Assembly (NCBI GenBank): GCA_964017195.1
Contig: OZ024892.1
Span: 7,779,366-7,843,365 of the forward strand
Direction: 5' to 3'
DNA from: Siderastrea radians
Lineage: Eukaryota > Cnidaria > Anthozoa > Scleractinia > Rhizangiidae
DNA: 64,000 nt
Positions 46,135-58,414 of the stretch are shown here, one piece after another. How positions within the stretch are numbered: position 1 is the stretch's first letter; the number at the start of each line of letters is the position of its first letter. Under the pieces are notes generated by a model. It was not told the DNA's origin and searched no databases. It worked only from the letters and a program-made list of their open reading frames with translations. The position numbers and the translations under genes are program-made.

Positions 46135-47917
46135 GCTTAAGAGGAAGTTTCCAGAAAAATCGAACAAAAATGATTTGTTGCGGCAAGGCTAAAAAACAGA
46201 AAGTTCGCTCATCTTCTACATATAGGTAGCCCTTAGTAAAACTAAAAACGTTATGTTGTTTTTTTCTTCAAATATTTTTATTTTTCTGAGAAATACGAAA
46301 TTTTCGATTTCACGTCTAGACTCGATTCAGAGGGTCTAAACTGGGTTGAAAATCGACCATTTTCATTCGATTCGCATGTCAAAACGATCAAGCGCAGAAA
46401 AAAATTAATACAACCGGTTGATTGCATGACTCTTCCTTGTCCAATGAAGCATAGTTTCAAGAGTTTTGGTTTAATCTAATTATTCTACGGTAAACAAAAC
46501 CAGACTATTCTCACGCGCCATGAAAGTCGGTCGGTCAAAAGAATCGTCATTTTCACCATGTGCCATATCTCGGCATTCCTTGAGATGAAGGTATTTCAAC
46601 TGTAGAAGGATGATACTTCCAAAATATACAAAGTTTGGTTTGGGCCAATGATTAAGCACTTGTCAAAAAATTATTCAAAATCGTACAAAAACGGCACAAA
46701 ATCTGTGACGCCAGCCTTCGAATGCGTGACCAAAAGTATTACCACCGTATTTGTTATTTAAGAGCCGTTTTCTGAGAATATCGAGAATCGAAAGACACTC
46801 ACAAAAAATCGAATTTTTTTTTATTTTGCCAAAACATCCCTTTGGGTAAGCTAATTCAAGAAAAAATAATCCAAAGTTCCAACGAGTTATTTAATGGACG
46901 AAAATTTAAAAAGTTCGAAAAATGCATAAAATGGCGGTTTTAGGGTCTCTAAACGGCTCAAATTCTCACTCAACTTTAGGAAGCCAGTGAGAGCGTAAAA
47001 AAGATTCTTTTAAAACGAAACAAACCACGAACATTATTTAACCGTTCTACTTTAAAACTGTGTAATAAATTTGCCAATGTTTGGTTTCGAACATTTTCAA
47101 GCGGCGTTTTTATCGAGCCGCTCTTAACCTTGTTTATCACAAGATAAAATGAAGGCCAACTTCGGCAGCTTAAAACGGCATCTGGTATGTATCGTTCAAT
47201 GATTAAGACTACACAGAAAGAAAGCTCTGTCATTGTACTTTTCACCAGGAAAGTTACAGCTTTGGGAATCAAATACTTCCCCGTCAGTAAATTTTTACTA
47301 TTTAGTGATCTGAGCGGGTAGAATTATATGCAAATTACAGATTTAATTCCTGGAATACTGCTAACAATTACAAAGGTCGTTTAAGATAGGCTCACCATTA
47401 GTTACACATGCACGCACAATGTTTTTCCTGATCTTTGAAAGAAAGTTCTGCTTTCTTGAGTCTTGCTGAGTCTTATTATGTTAAAACAAAGCAGATTTTT
47501 AACGGCATTTCAACAAGACAGGAATCCTCTCATTCAACTTAAGCAAGATAACATCGAAAACACAGAGAAACGACGTACTATGCCGCCTACCTTGCCAACC
47601 GAAAACGCAACAATACAACAGAACAACATTCCAAACTGTAAACAAACGAATTTTCAGTTTCCTGATTGAGCGAAGATATTTTAAACTCATGGCCTAGAGG
47701 AATACTCGGAAAGACAGGTGACCGCTGCACTGACCCGCACGTGTCACACCACACTAACAGAGAGAGTCACGTATTCGATTTTTGTTATGTGATTTGAGAT
47801 AAAAACTTGGTGGAAAGTTAAAAAAGAAAAAAAAACTTGCAACAGATAGCTAGTACTTTGTTGGATTACATGTTAGCACAAGCTCCACACAGGAGGTTTT
47901 ACGGTCACGACTCTCTC

Positions 47918-47926
47918 TATTTAAAG
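47918..47926 (+). promoter_or_regulatory. TATA-like box upstream of the left-arm ORF
   Basis: TATTTAAAG lies 116 bp before the ATG at 48042. The mirror copy lies near 49942-49950 on the minus strand. Promoter role is a guess from position. Confidence 0.3.
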
Positions 47927-48041
47927 CGCGGTAATTTCGCAATGTACGTGCTGTTGTAATTTTACTACTAATTTAATTACAGCTCATGAAATAAAATAAA
48001 TATTGCAGTAAGTTAGATTCACAGTGTGTAAGTACTGATAT

Positions 48042-48317
48042 ATGGCGTCGTGTAGTTTTTCCACTCTTCTGGAGAGGGTTACTGCCTGTGGATTAGGCAG
48101 TTGTTACCCAGGCCACGTTGAAGTTGTTTCCCTAAAAGAATGCACAAGACACATCTCGCGGCGTCTTCAATTGCAGGGACTAAGTGCAGATAAAGCGGTT
48201 GACAGTGAATTCAAGTTGTTGTTGGCCCGAGCAGGTAATGTTATTGCATTTTGTTTTGGAATTACTGTGCTCGATAATTTTGGCCACAGATACTTCATAG
48301 CACTCGACGTCCCTTAA
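48042..48317 (+). CDS. 91-codon ORF in the left palindrome arm (function unknown)
   Basis: Begins MASCSFSTLLERVTACGLGS and includes HVEVVSLKECTRHISRRLQLQ and DSEFKLLLARAG. A possible splice donor (GCAG|GTAATG at 48234/48235) would end the exon after ARAG, so the true protein may continue elsewhere. The sequence is not low-complexity, and it is conserved with its mirror copy with only a few residue differences, but I do not recognise the family. It is transcribed, if at all, toward the palindrome centre and toward its twin. Confidence 0.4.
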   Translation: MASCSFSTLLERVTACGLGSCYPGHVEVVSLKECTRHISRRLQLQGLSADKAVDSEFKLLLARAGNVIAFCFGITVLDNFGHRYFIALDVP

Positions 48318-49550
48318 TCTAGGTTCTGCAGAGTCGCGCTACTCCTGTGCCCTCCTGCTCCCGGGAGGCGGGGGGAACAGGGTCTTTTGACCAACGTTTG
48401 GGTGTAGGTGTGACGCTGCGGGTTTGACACCCTGGCCCTGTCTAGGACAGAAAAACGAAATGGAATGTCGATCGTACCGACCATACCCGGTTGGGAAAGA
48501 TGCGCATAAATAAATTTATCATGTTTAGGCACAGAGACCAAAACCATATCCTGTCCAGCGGCACACCCCAGTATAGACCACATTAGGCAGTAACCCTTCT
48601 TTCCGGGGGGGGGGGGAGTGCCGTGCTTAGCCTTAACTCGCTCAACTGTACCACAATATTCATCGACGATAGCACGATGTGATTATTGAACTTCCCCTGA
48701 TGTAATCTTACTTGGCAGCAGTTTGAGCGAGCGTGACGCGGAAGCCACGCGGGCACATGCGAGAACTCGCCCACATGATACAATTTCTCGCTTTGCTATT
48801 TGGTTTTTGCGTCGTGAGGTTGGAAGCCTAGAGTTCAAAGTATATTTATCTTTGATTTTTGGTTATTTAGGCATTTTTTCAATAGAAGAGTCTAAGCTTT
48901 CAACCCCATGACGCAAAAACCAAAAAAGGGCTAGCTAAAATGGCAAAGCGAGAAATGATATCATGTGGGCGAGTTCTCGCATGGGCCTGCGTGGCTTCCC
49001 CGTCTCACTCGCTCGAACGGCTACTAAGGAAGATTGCATTGAAGTTCAATTTTCGGCGGGTGAAATTACATCGTGCTATCGTCATGCTAAACACGGCACC
49101 ACCAGCCCCCTCCCCCCGCCCGGAAGAGAGGGTTCCTCCCTTATGTGGACTATACTGGGGTTTGCCGCTAGACAGGATACGGTTTTTGGTCTCTGTCCCT
49201 AAGCATGGTATATAATGTTATTCCCGTCTTCCCCAACCGGGTATGGTCAGTACGATCGACACTCCAATTCGTTTTTCTGTCCTAAACAGGGCCAGGGTGT
49301 CAAACCCCGCAGGGTCACTCCTACACCCAAACATTGGTCAAAAAAAAAAAAAATAAATACACTTTATTTCAGTAGGGTGCATGCATACATACATACATAA
49401 TAACAGTCAAACTGTAGTCTCCCTTATGGCCCTACGTCCAGGTCGAATTGGAATTTGGAAATGTTGGTTTTTATGCAGGGAGGAAAACCGGAGTAACCGG
49501 AGAAAAACCCTCGGAGGGCAGGGGAGTGGCGCGACCCTGCAGAACCTAGA

Positions 49551-49826
49551 TTAAGGGACGCCGAGTGCCATGAAGTATCTGTGGCCAAAATTATGGAACA
49601 CAGTAATTACAGAACAAAATGCAATAACATTACCTGCTCGGGCTAACAACAACTTGAATTCACTGTCAACCGCCTTATCTCTACTTAGTCCGTGCAATTG
49701 AAGACGCCGCGAGATGTGTCTTGTGCATTCTTTTAGGGAAACAACTTCAACATGGCCTGGGTAACAACTGCTTAATCCACAGGCAGTAACCCTCTCCAGA
49801 AGAGTGGAAAAACTACACGACGCCAT
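49551..49826 (-). CDS. 91-codon ORF in the right palindrome arm (mirror copy)
   Basis: Mirror of the frame at 48042-48317, starting MASCSFSTLLERVTACGLSS. The frame stays open over the same length and ends in the same place, although several residues differ (for example G to S, Q to H, A to R, C to S). It points toward the centre, so transcripts from the two copies would be convergent and could pair. Function unknown. Confidence 0.4.
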   Translation of the reverse strand: MASCSFSTLLERVTACGLSSCYPGHVEVVSLKECTRHISRRLQLHGLSRDKAVDSEFKLLLARAGNVIAFCSVITVFHNFGHRYFMALGVP

Positions 49827-51119
49827 ATATCAGTACTTACACACTGTGAATCTAACTTACTGCAATATTTATTTTATTTCATGAGCTGTAATTAAATTAG
49901 TAGTAAAATTACAACAGCACGTACATTGCGAAATTTCCGCGCTTTAAATAGAGAGAGTCGTGACCGTAAAAACTCCTGTGTGGAGCTTGTGCTAACATGT
50001 AATCCAACAAAGTACTAGCTATCTGTTGCAAGTTTTTTTTTCTTTTTAACTTTCCACCAAGTTTTTATCTCAAATCACATAACAAAAATCGAATACGTGA
50101 CTCTCTCTGTTAGTGTGGTGTGACACGTGCGGGTCAGTGCAGCGGTCACCTGTCTTTCCTAGTATTCCTCTAGGCGATGAGTTTAAAATATCTTCGCTCA
50201 ATCAGGAAACTGAAAATTCGTTTGTTGTTTTCGGTTATCGTTTTCGGTTTTCGGTTCGGTTCGGTTTTGCGTTTTCGGTTGGCAAGGTAGGCGGCATAGT
50301 ACGTCGTTTCTCTGTGTTTTCGATGTTATCTTGCTTAAGTTGAATGAGAGGATTCCTGTCTTGTTGAAATGCCGTTAAAAATCTGCTTTGTTTTAACATA
50401 ATAAGACTCAGCAAGACTCAAGAAAGCAGAACTTTCTTTCAAAGATCAGGAAAAACATTGTGCGTGCATGTGTAACTAATGGTGAGCCTATCTTAAACGA
50501 CCTTTGTAATTGTTAGCAGTATTCCAGGAATTAAATCTGTAATTTGCATATAATTCTACCCGCTCAGATCACTAAATAGTAAAAATTTACTGACGGGGAA
50601 GTATTTGATTCCCAAAGCTGTAACTTTCCTGGTGAAAAGTACAATGACAGAGCTTTCTTTCTGTGTAGTCTTAATCATTGAACGATACATACCAGATGCC
50701 GTTTTAAGCTGCCGAAGTTGGCCTTCATTTTACCTTGTGATAAACAAGGTTAAGAGCGGCTCGATAAAAACGCCGCTTGAAAATGTTCGAAACCAAACAT
50801 TGGCAAATTTATTACACAGTTTTAAAGGAGAAAGGTTAAATAATGTTCGTGGTTTGTTTCATTTTAAAAGAATCTTTTTTACGCTCTCACTGGCTTCCTA
50901 AAGTTGAGTGAGAATTTGAGCCGTTTAGAGACCCTAAAACCGCCATTTTATGCATTTTTCGAACTTTTTAAATTTTCGTCCGTTAAATAACTCGTTGGAA
51001 CTTTGGATTATTTTTTCTTGAATTAGCTTACCCAAAGGGATGTTTTGGCAAAATAAAAAAAAATTCGATTTTTTGTGAGTGTCTTTCGATTCTCGATATT
51101 CTCAGAAAATGGCTCTTAA

Positions 51120-52877
51120 ATCAATTTAATCGCAATACTAGCAATACTAAGGCATAAATCAACATAAATATGTTCACCTTTGCTCGATTTTGATGTCCTG
51201 ACCGTTGCAATACGTTTCTTTCCTGTCATTTCTTCAATGGCTTCCCGTTCAGTTCGCATGCTCTTGTCGACTCTTGGACGCGAATCCGTCTTGCGACTGG
51301 TGAATTTGAAGCAACCACTGCTAGGTTTTTATCCAAATATGTATCGTCATGATTAACGTGTGCTACTTATGTTACTTGATTAAGCCATATTTCAGGAAAT
51401 AACCGGCAAAGCGTTTTCAATGAGCCACTTTGCAGTGCCCGTTGGAGAGGAATTATCACAGATTGGCGAGCAAACCGGGCAAAAGGTGGATTCAGCAATG
51501 GTATCCAGAGGTATGAGGACCGCTAAAGACAAGAACGGCGAGTGCCTTTTTAATAGCAACGAGTTTCTTACAAGCCGACAGGTTGCTAGTTTCTTTTCAC
51601 GCCTGGCCTCAAAGCGAAGTGTTGATGTTGGTACTGACTCTGAGTCGCAAAGTGACGACGAAGACCAAAACGAAGCAGAGAAGGAAGCCCGGCAGAGGCA
51701 GACCCTAAGAAACGAAGTGATGACTGACATTTCAATCTAGCATGCGCATCCAATCGTGTATGATGCTCATAACATCTGTGACCTCGTCAAAAATTCAAAG
51801 CTTTCAAAGTTTTCTATCAAAATGTTAGATGACATTTGCTCTTCTTTTGGACTTGATGTATCAAAGATCAACGTCAAGAAAAAGAAGCCATAGATAGATT
51901 TGTTGACAAACGTTGTCATGGGCTGCCACTGCCAGAAGAGCGCTCACTGACTAGTGATGGTCACTTGTACGCTTGAACAGTGCAATCCGAGTCCCAAAAT
52001 TTATTTAAATCTCTCGACATCTCTGGCATAAACAGGCCGCTGCTAAGATTATTTTCGCGTCTATGTCGTTGTCAAGTATGCGAAATTTAGTGTCCGGTAG
52101 CGATGCTTTTAGTTATGTAAACCATGCTTGTTATAATATCATCGAGAAACAAAATTATCGGGTACAAGAACGGTGTATTTTTGACCATTTTTAGGAAGCC
52201 CAAAACAACCTTTATTTTATTTCATTTTAAACGCCAGAGCTTTCTGTTTGTATCGAAAGGAGGCAGAACCGGGACCGAAGGAAACCGAGCCTTGATCGTT
52301 TGTTAAAAAAACAACAACCACAAGAAAAATAATGGTGATTGTCTTTTTTTCTCTCTCTGATTTTGAACGTAAGCAGAACTTATAAGTTAAGCAAATCACG
52401 TAGTAAATACGAGTTTGTGATAATTCATCTCCAAACACTTTCGAACCATGGGTTTAGCTGAAATTCAAGACCCTACCCCCACCCCACCCCCTTAAGTACA
52501 AAAAACTGTCACGCTTGTCTCGGAAGTATGCTAATTACTTCGCTTTTCGAATAATAATGGCTTCCAAAGTGGCTCATTGAAAACGCTTTGCCGGTTATTT
52601 CCTGAAATATGGTTTAATCAAGTGACACAAGTAGCGCACGTTAATCATGACGATACATATTTGGATAAAAACCTAGCAGTGGTTGCTTCAAATTCACCAG
52701 TCGCAAGACGGATTCGCGTTCAAGAGTCGACAAGAGCATGCGAACTGAACGGGAAGCCATTGAAGAAATGACAGGAAAGAAACGTATTGCAACGGTCAGG
52801 ACATCATAATCGAGCAAAGGTGAACATATTTATTTTTATTTACGCCTTAGTATTGCTAGTATTGCGATTAAATTGAT
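51120..52877. mobile_element. 1758-bp TIR element with TTAA duplication, in the right arm only
   Basis: TIRs of 312 bp (51120-51431 and 52566-52877) begin ATCAATTTAATCGCAATACT. TTAA flanks at 51116-51119 and 52878-52881. The uninterrupted site is visible in the left arm (complement of 46750-46775: ctcTTAAataac). TTAA duplications occur in piggyBac and Kolobok elements. The interior has no recognisable transposase. The frame 51420-51740 (..GEELSQIGEQTGQKVDSAM.. with an acidic SESQSDDEDQNEAEKE tract) may be a remnant coding piece. Confidence 0.85.
51420..51740 (+). CDS. 106-codon ORF inside the TTAA element (function unknown)
   Basis: The start MSHFAVPVGEELSQIGEQTG overlaps the inner end of the left TIR by a few codons. 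The C-terminal third is acidic (SESQSDDEDQNEAEKEARQR). It has no transposase motif and no known domain. It may be a partial exon of a captured or decayed element gene. Codon quality is better than in neighbouring frames, but the evidence is modest. Confidence 0.3.
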   Translation: MSHFAVPVGEELSQIGEQTGQKVDSAMVSRGMRTAKDKNGECLFNSNEFLTSRQVASFFSRLASKRSVDVGTDSESQSDDEDQNEAEKEARQRQTLRNEVMTDISI

Positions 52878-53492
52878 TTAAATAACAAATACGGTGGTAA
52901 TACTTTTGGTCACGCATTCGAAGGCTGGCGTGATTTTGTGCCGTTTTTGTACGATTTTGAATAATTTTTTGACAAGTGCTTAATCATTGGCCCAAACCAA
53001 ACTTTGCATATTTTGGAAGTATCATCCTTCTACATTTGAAATACCTTCATCTCAAGGAATTCCGAGATATGGCACATGGTGAAAATGACGATTCTTTTGA
53101 CCGACCGACTTTCATGGCGCTTGAGAATAGTCTGGTTTTGTTTACCGTTGAATAATTAGATTAAACCAAAACTCTTGAAACTATGCTTCTTTGGACAACG
53201 AAGAGTCATGCAATAAACCGGTTGTATTCAATTTTTTCTGCGCTTGATCGTTTTGACATGCGAATCGAATGAAAATGGTCGATTTTCAACCCAGTTTAGA
53301 CCCTCTGAATCGAGTCTAGACGTGAAATCGAAAATTTCGTTTCTCTCAGAAAAATAAAAATATTTGAAGAAAAAAACAACATAACGTTTTTAGTTTTACT
53401 AAGGGCTACCTATATGCAGAAGATGAGCGAACTCTTTTTTTTAGCCTTGCCGCACCTTGTTGAATTTTTGTGGAAACTTCCTCTTAAGTCTT

Positions 53493-54879
53493 GTATCTAT
53501 AAATTCTGTGGTTGTTTTGAACTAAAATTATTTTCCGGAACACTCGCTGCATTAAGTCTTTTTTCCCTTACAAGGACAGACTCGACCGTTCTCTCATGTC
53601 TAAAGTTGTGTACAAGGCCAGCTGCTGGGACTGACTTTCACACAGGGAAGACAAAACGCCGATTGCATGACAGACAAGAAATTCTGAAGAATTTACAGGC
53701 GGCGCAGAGTCTCTCACCTTCCCTTCCCCCTATCCAGCAGTGAAAACAACACCAGATATAAAACTATTTTAGTGCGCCAATACTGACAAACGCTGACAAT
53801 TCCCAAGTAATCACTAAGCTTTGTAACAGCAAATAAACATTTTAACGCTTACCTTTACATAAGTTCTATACGCCGCAAAACTCAAAAAGAGGAATTTAAA
53901 CTCCTTTCTCTGACAGACTTTTAACATTGGCCTTTGCTGATCTACTTTGCACAATTAGCAGTTCCTGTAGGTAATGAATGTCATCATCTGGCAACTAACT
54001 TAGTATCAATAACATGAGATATAAAAAAATAGAATGTATCAGCTAAGACCACGCAACGCTATCGATAACAAGTTGTTGACAGGCAACTTGATATAATACG
54101 GGTTTTGTTAAACGGTCACGAAAACGATAACAATTGTTTATATTTGTATTCTCCTGGTCCTACAATCTGCGTGCTAAACGTCCGATATGGCGCACTGTCA
54201 CGATCTGTCACCGTATTCCCTTTGAAAACAGTCGTTTTATAAACACGTCTGCAGCGATTCTAATGTATTTTGTCAATACTACCCTGAAGTTGTCTGCGAT
54301 CAAAGATGGAAAATTAAATTCGACTCAAAAGATCTTCAGTAAAAGTCACGTTATGTAGTTCGTGGTTTCCGGTGACCTTTTATGGACAATTTGCACTTCC
54401 GGTATGTAAGGAATTAAACGTATGTAAACATATTATATTACGGGACGTCCGATATAGCGCACTGTCACGATCTGTCACCGTATTCCCTTCAAAAACACGT
54501 TTTATAAACACGTCTGCAGCGATTCTAATGTATTTTTTGAATACTACCCTGAGAAATAAACATTTCAACGTTTACCTTTACTTAACTTCAATACGCTGCG
54601 AAACTCAAAACAACAAAATTACGCTCCTTTCTACGGTTACTTTTTTCTATCTGGTTACGTCATAGCGAAAGATGGAAAAAAGGTAATATCACGAGCAAAT
54701 TGTCCGGTATTTGAGAGATTAGCTTTTAATCTAACGAGCCTGATTGTTTAGGGGCCGCGTGGAGACTAAGTGAACTGACTAGCACGAATTCAGGAATGCG
54801 CGTTGCATTTTATGAGTCGACCGGACGTGCCTAGGCACGTCGTGCCGCCTAAAAAACTGAACATTTTAAAGCGCTTACG
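53493..54879. other. Non-coding, with direct repeats
   Basis: A ~110-bp segment containing 'actgtcacgatctgtcaccg' and 'cacgtctgcagcgattctaa' occurs at about 54177-54290 and again at 54445-54552. A second phrase (taaacatttyaacgyttacctttac) occurs near 53835 and 54556. Frames 54134-54358 and 54372-54665 are translations of these repeats. Confidence 0.5.
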
Positions 54880-55071
54880 AAGAGCTGTCGTGCATCAGCC
54901 AATGCAGATCACATTACCTCAACGGGTCACAATATTAAATGGGAACACTTTGATGTCTTAGCAACCGGACGTTCGGATTTGCATTGTAAAATAAAAAATA
55001 CTTTGTTGATCCGTGATTTACAGCCTGCCTTGAATGAAAACGTTGGCAGTGAGAAACTTTTTCTTTATTAG
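54880..55071 (+). pseudogene. Penelope-like element, C-terminal GIY-YIG region remnant
   Basis: The frame reads ..DHITSTGHNIKWEHFDVLATG, then HCKIKNTLLIRDLQPALNEN and GSEKLFLY with a stop at 55069-55071. This block is familiar as the C-terminal end of the endonuclease region of animal Penelope-like retroelements. The upstream part of the protein is absent. Downstream, 55200-55230 has a small hairpin (GTATGTTGAAGCATAC) followed by CGAAACGTTAAG, as in the 3' tails of such elements. 5'-truncated copies are normal for this class. Confidence 0.6.
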
Positions 55072-55188
55072 CTAGGTTTTGTTTTGTTTTGCAGATTTCA
55101 TACTGGTCTCTTTGTTAATTATTTTTCATTTCAATGGTTAGGTCCCAGTCTTTGTCTTTGCGTTTAAATTTATTTGTAATTTTCCCAA

Positions 55189-55221
<33 letters not shown>

Positions 55222-56931
55222 GAAACGTTAAGTTCACAAATCAATGTTTTTGCAACATGCGTTTCTTGTCATGTTCGTCACCGCAGTTTGCTTTTTATTC
55301 CTATGTTACAATATTTCGAAAAGGTTTCACCTTTAGTAGAAAGCTTGTGATGTGCTTTACAAGATGAGGTACATATTATGGGTTGCGGCCCTGCTGGGGG
55401 CCTGTGACGTCATCCACGGATAGCCGCCATTTTGGGCGCCATCTTGGATTTTACCGAAAATTAGAAATTGTCAAAAAACGTTATAAATTGGACATTTTTG
55501 ATGCTGGACACGTAGAGTAAGATATAATTAAACTTTTTTCTGCTTTCTGTTGACATTTTTTGCATTTTCACCTAAAAAGGGTAAAAAACACTCATGTCTC
55601 TTCAAAACTGGCTCGACCACCTGCTACTTATGACGTCATTTCTCGTAAGCATAGGAACCAATTCTCACCAAACCTGTGTCAAAATGTGGCTAAGGAATAT
55701 GCGCACAGCTACTGAAAACGGCAGGTCTAGATATTAATTCGTCTTGGAAAATTCAAGAAAAACCTTATGGGGGTGGCATACATCCCCCCCCCCCCACCTT
55801 GAACGCCCGAGGGTTAACTCAACCTTGTCGGTAAAAACAACCAAGTGAGTTGGCTGTTTTTTATGCTTTAGTCGTCATGATTTAATTCAACTGAAGAAGA
55901 TTACTTTTCTTGTGTGTGTTAGTTGACAGGTATAACGAGGCAAAAACTATTCTTCGTCCCTGTTAGTTTCACACCTGAGAGGGATCATGAATTTACATGA
56001 TTTTTCTCTTCTGCTGCTGTGGGTATGGTGCCAACAAATCTGGGTAAGTTTATGTGATCAAGAGAGGAGTAAAGGGCAAGAGAGCTACTCACCCATATAG
56101 GCTCTATCCCCATCGTAACCGCTCTTAAGTTATTTTTAGTAGCTGAAGAAAATGGCGGAAAATTCAAATTTTAAATAACTTATTGAGTTTTAAAGCAGTA
56201 ACGATGAAATTTTGCAGCAATGCAGAACTCGTAATTCTGTAAAAGTTCGTGATTTTAGTTTCCAAATTTGAAATATTTTGCCGGGAAAATGATGTCCCAA
56301 AGTAGGCGATAAATTTTGCTTTTAGTAGTATGGGATATCTTATGACGGTTTTTGTAAAAAGGCTCTCAAAACTGAAAAAAATATATATGTTTATCTACTC
56401 ATAAGTTTTGAAATTTGAATTTCCCACTATTTTGTTACTAAAATGACTGAAGAGGGATCATGATGAGAATAGAGCCTATATCGGGGATTAACTCTTACTT
56501 ACTTACTTAGGCCTTTTTAAGCCATGTGGCGTATAAGGCCCCTTTATCCTCTCTTGATGTGATTTATTTAATGCTCAGAAATTTATTAGATAGCAATTAA
56601 GTAAATGCCATCACATGAACAATTTTTGCAAAATTAAAGTCGATACCGAAGCAGCATGCCTTTTTACAATTAATCTGGATTACCTGTGCATTGTCGCCGA
56701 AAGAATTTTTTTTATCTTCACGATAATATTTTCAGTTTTAATTGATACATCGGTAGTTACTCAATGATATTAACCTGTGTTCAGTCTATTTCTTAAACAA
56801 TTTCAAAAGCTCTCTCTTGGACCGCTGCAACATAATTCTTAGCTACAATTCTCGTCACTTTTGTCAATCAAGCAATCAATCAATCAATCAATCGATCAGT
56901 CAGTCAGTCAGTCAGTCAGTCAGTCAGTCAG

Positions 56932-56962
<31 letters not shown>

Positions 56963-57163
56963 GGCAATCAGGCAATCAATCAATCAATCAATCAATGAAT
57001 CAATCAATACAAAGCCGGTAATCATGTGTAAACTATTCTTCCCCATAAAGTTAAGTTACCCTTGACAATATTGCCGATCGACATTCTTGCCTAGCCCGGC
57101 GATTTTTTCCGTTGTGTATTAAATGTGGTTAGCGTCACAGGAAAGCAATTTTCTTCTACACAG
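55072..57163. other. Mostly non-coding, low-complexity tracts
   Basis: Includes 'gccgccattttgggcgccatcttgg' near 55425, a C run at 55784, an 'acttacttacttaggccttttt' segment (56499-56520) like the tail of a dispersed element, and the microsatellite below. No supported gene. Confidence 0.4.
56866..57008. repeat. (CAAT)n/(CAGT)n compound microsatellite
   Basis: Tetranucleotide runs switch from CAAT to CAGT and back. The Q-S-I-N-rich frame over it (56817-57065) is a translation artefact. Confidence 0.95.
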
Positions 57164-57209
57164 GCTGTCTATGAATGCTCTTCGAACTGTACCATAATAG
57201 AGCCTGTAG
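57164..57209 (+). CDS. Candidate exon 1 of 3 of an unrecognised host gene
   Basis: Acceptor ttttcttctacacag ends at 57163 and donor GTAAGT starts at 57210. The 46 bases code AVYECSSNCTIIEPV plus one base, which is phase-compatible with the next candidate exon at 58415. The Cys pattern is suggestive of a small Cys-containing motif but too short to name. Any earlier exons are not identified. Confidence 0.35.
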
Positions 57210-57946
57210 GTAAGTTACAAAACATACGTATTGACGTCTCAAAAGAGAGGCAGTGTTCAGTTGAAAATTTTGCGCCGTTTTTGTTGTGCTCCTCCCGTTC
57301 AAAACAAAAATGCAAACTTTCTTATTACATTGTCGTTTGAAAGATAAAGAAAAGATATATTCAACTTTAGAATCCACAATTATTGAAAAGCCAAGTAAGA
57401 CGAAGATTCAAGCTTTTTTCATTTATTTTAGCAGTTTGTTCTTGTCGCGGTGTTGTTGCATGTGCCCGAGCTGATCACGCAATCGTGTTTTTGAAAAAAT
57501 TTTCAACAAAAAAGCTAGCTGAGTTTGCGTCTGACAGTTAACAAAACTACATAAACATACCATTTCTAACTTGTTTATCTCAAGCAGCGATTTATGGCTA
57601 CGAAAGTCCATATTTTGATAATTTTTCTCCTCAAACACGATTTGATTATGTGTTCAAACATTCGCGTTATAACACTTGACAACCTGTAAGAATTCGTTTT
57701 TCAATCAGTGCAAGAAATTCTAGGTTGTTGTTGTTTTTTTTTGCCTGAAAAATGATTGAATCGTGATACAAAACGAATTGCGATTTGAGACGGCAATACA
57801 GCATTATATTGACGGCGTTGGAAGAACTGGCCGTCATTATTATCCGAAAATCGCAATTAGTTTTCCAGTTCACTAGAGTCACAGAGAAAAGCATTTCGCC
57901 AACTAATGAAACTTCGCTCGCCTAGTTTTCATGTTAGTTGCCACGG

Positions 57947-58231
57947 ATGATAAAATTCTACAGAGCAAAACAGAACGAAAAAATGAAGAGTAAGTTCAGG
58001 ATTGCAAAGATGGAAGCGGATTTCGGCTCATTAAATTTGATTCCGCGACATAAAGTCAAGAATAATGAAAATTGCCATCCCAAAACTTTGAAGCTCCTAT
58101 TTTCTGTCAAGTTTCTATTTCTCTTTTTTTTTTCATCACTTTTGGCGATTGTTTACTTTCTTTTCAGTCAAGATAATGAACTAAGCTTACAATATAAATG
58201 TCCCTGGCCACTTTATATTAGCTTTTTTTAG
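57947..58231 (+). CDS. Doubtful ORF with a hydrophobic segment
   Basis: From ATG 57947 the frame has a basic start (MIKFYRAKQNEKMKSKFRI..) and one strongly hydrophobic stretch (LLFSVKFLFLFFFSSLLAIV) that would span a membrane as a signal anchor. It then stops after ~95 residues. The T-rich DNA under the hydrophobic stretch can produce this by chance, and the frame lies in the proposed intron between 57209 and 58415. Confidence 0.15.
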   Translation: MIKFYRAKQNEKMKSKFRIAKMEADFGSLNLIPRHKVKNNENCHPKTLKLLFSVKFLFLFFFSSLLAIVYFLFSQDNELSLQYKCPWPLYISFF

Positions 58232-58414
58232 TAGTTTAGTATTAACTGTTTGGCACAATGAAAGGTCAGCTTTCAGATACGGATAGTCTGTGACGATTCT
58301 TACCGTTATTCTAGAACTTTGACCCCTTGAAGTCAACTCGGCCATCGAAAATTATTTCGATGCCTATTTAGTTTAATTTGTCCCGGTTTTCGCCCTTTTT
58401 ATTTCGGAAAACAG

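Larger units (their letters stand above)
46135..53492. repeat. 7.4 kb inverted repeat with ~2.7 kb arms
   Basis: The left arm (46135 to about 48822) pairs with the right arm (about 48900 to 53492). Paired positions sum to about 97870-97880 in the inner part: 47427 with 50450, 46860 with 51019, and 48042 with 49826. Beyond 51120 the right arm is displaced by a 1758-bp insertion and then resumes at 52882, running to near 53490. The arms are very similar. The non-repeated centre is only ~75 bp. Each arm carries the same 91-codon frame and the dispersed 'tttaggacaaa' repeat. Confidence 0.9.

Noticed and set aside
48340..49340. Possible gene in the palindrome centre
   Set aside because: The frames follow the dispersed 'tttaggacaaa' repeat also seen at 19030-19420.
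46976..50901. 98-codon mirrored frames (MIPKAVTFLVKSTMTELSF..) in the large inverted repeat
   Set aside because: Preserved because the arms are nearly identical. They lie antisense to the outward sequence and have no domain or promoter context.
56817..57065. QSINQSINQS protein
   Set aside because: Translation of the CAAT/CAGT microsatellite.
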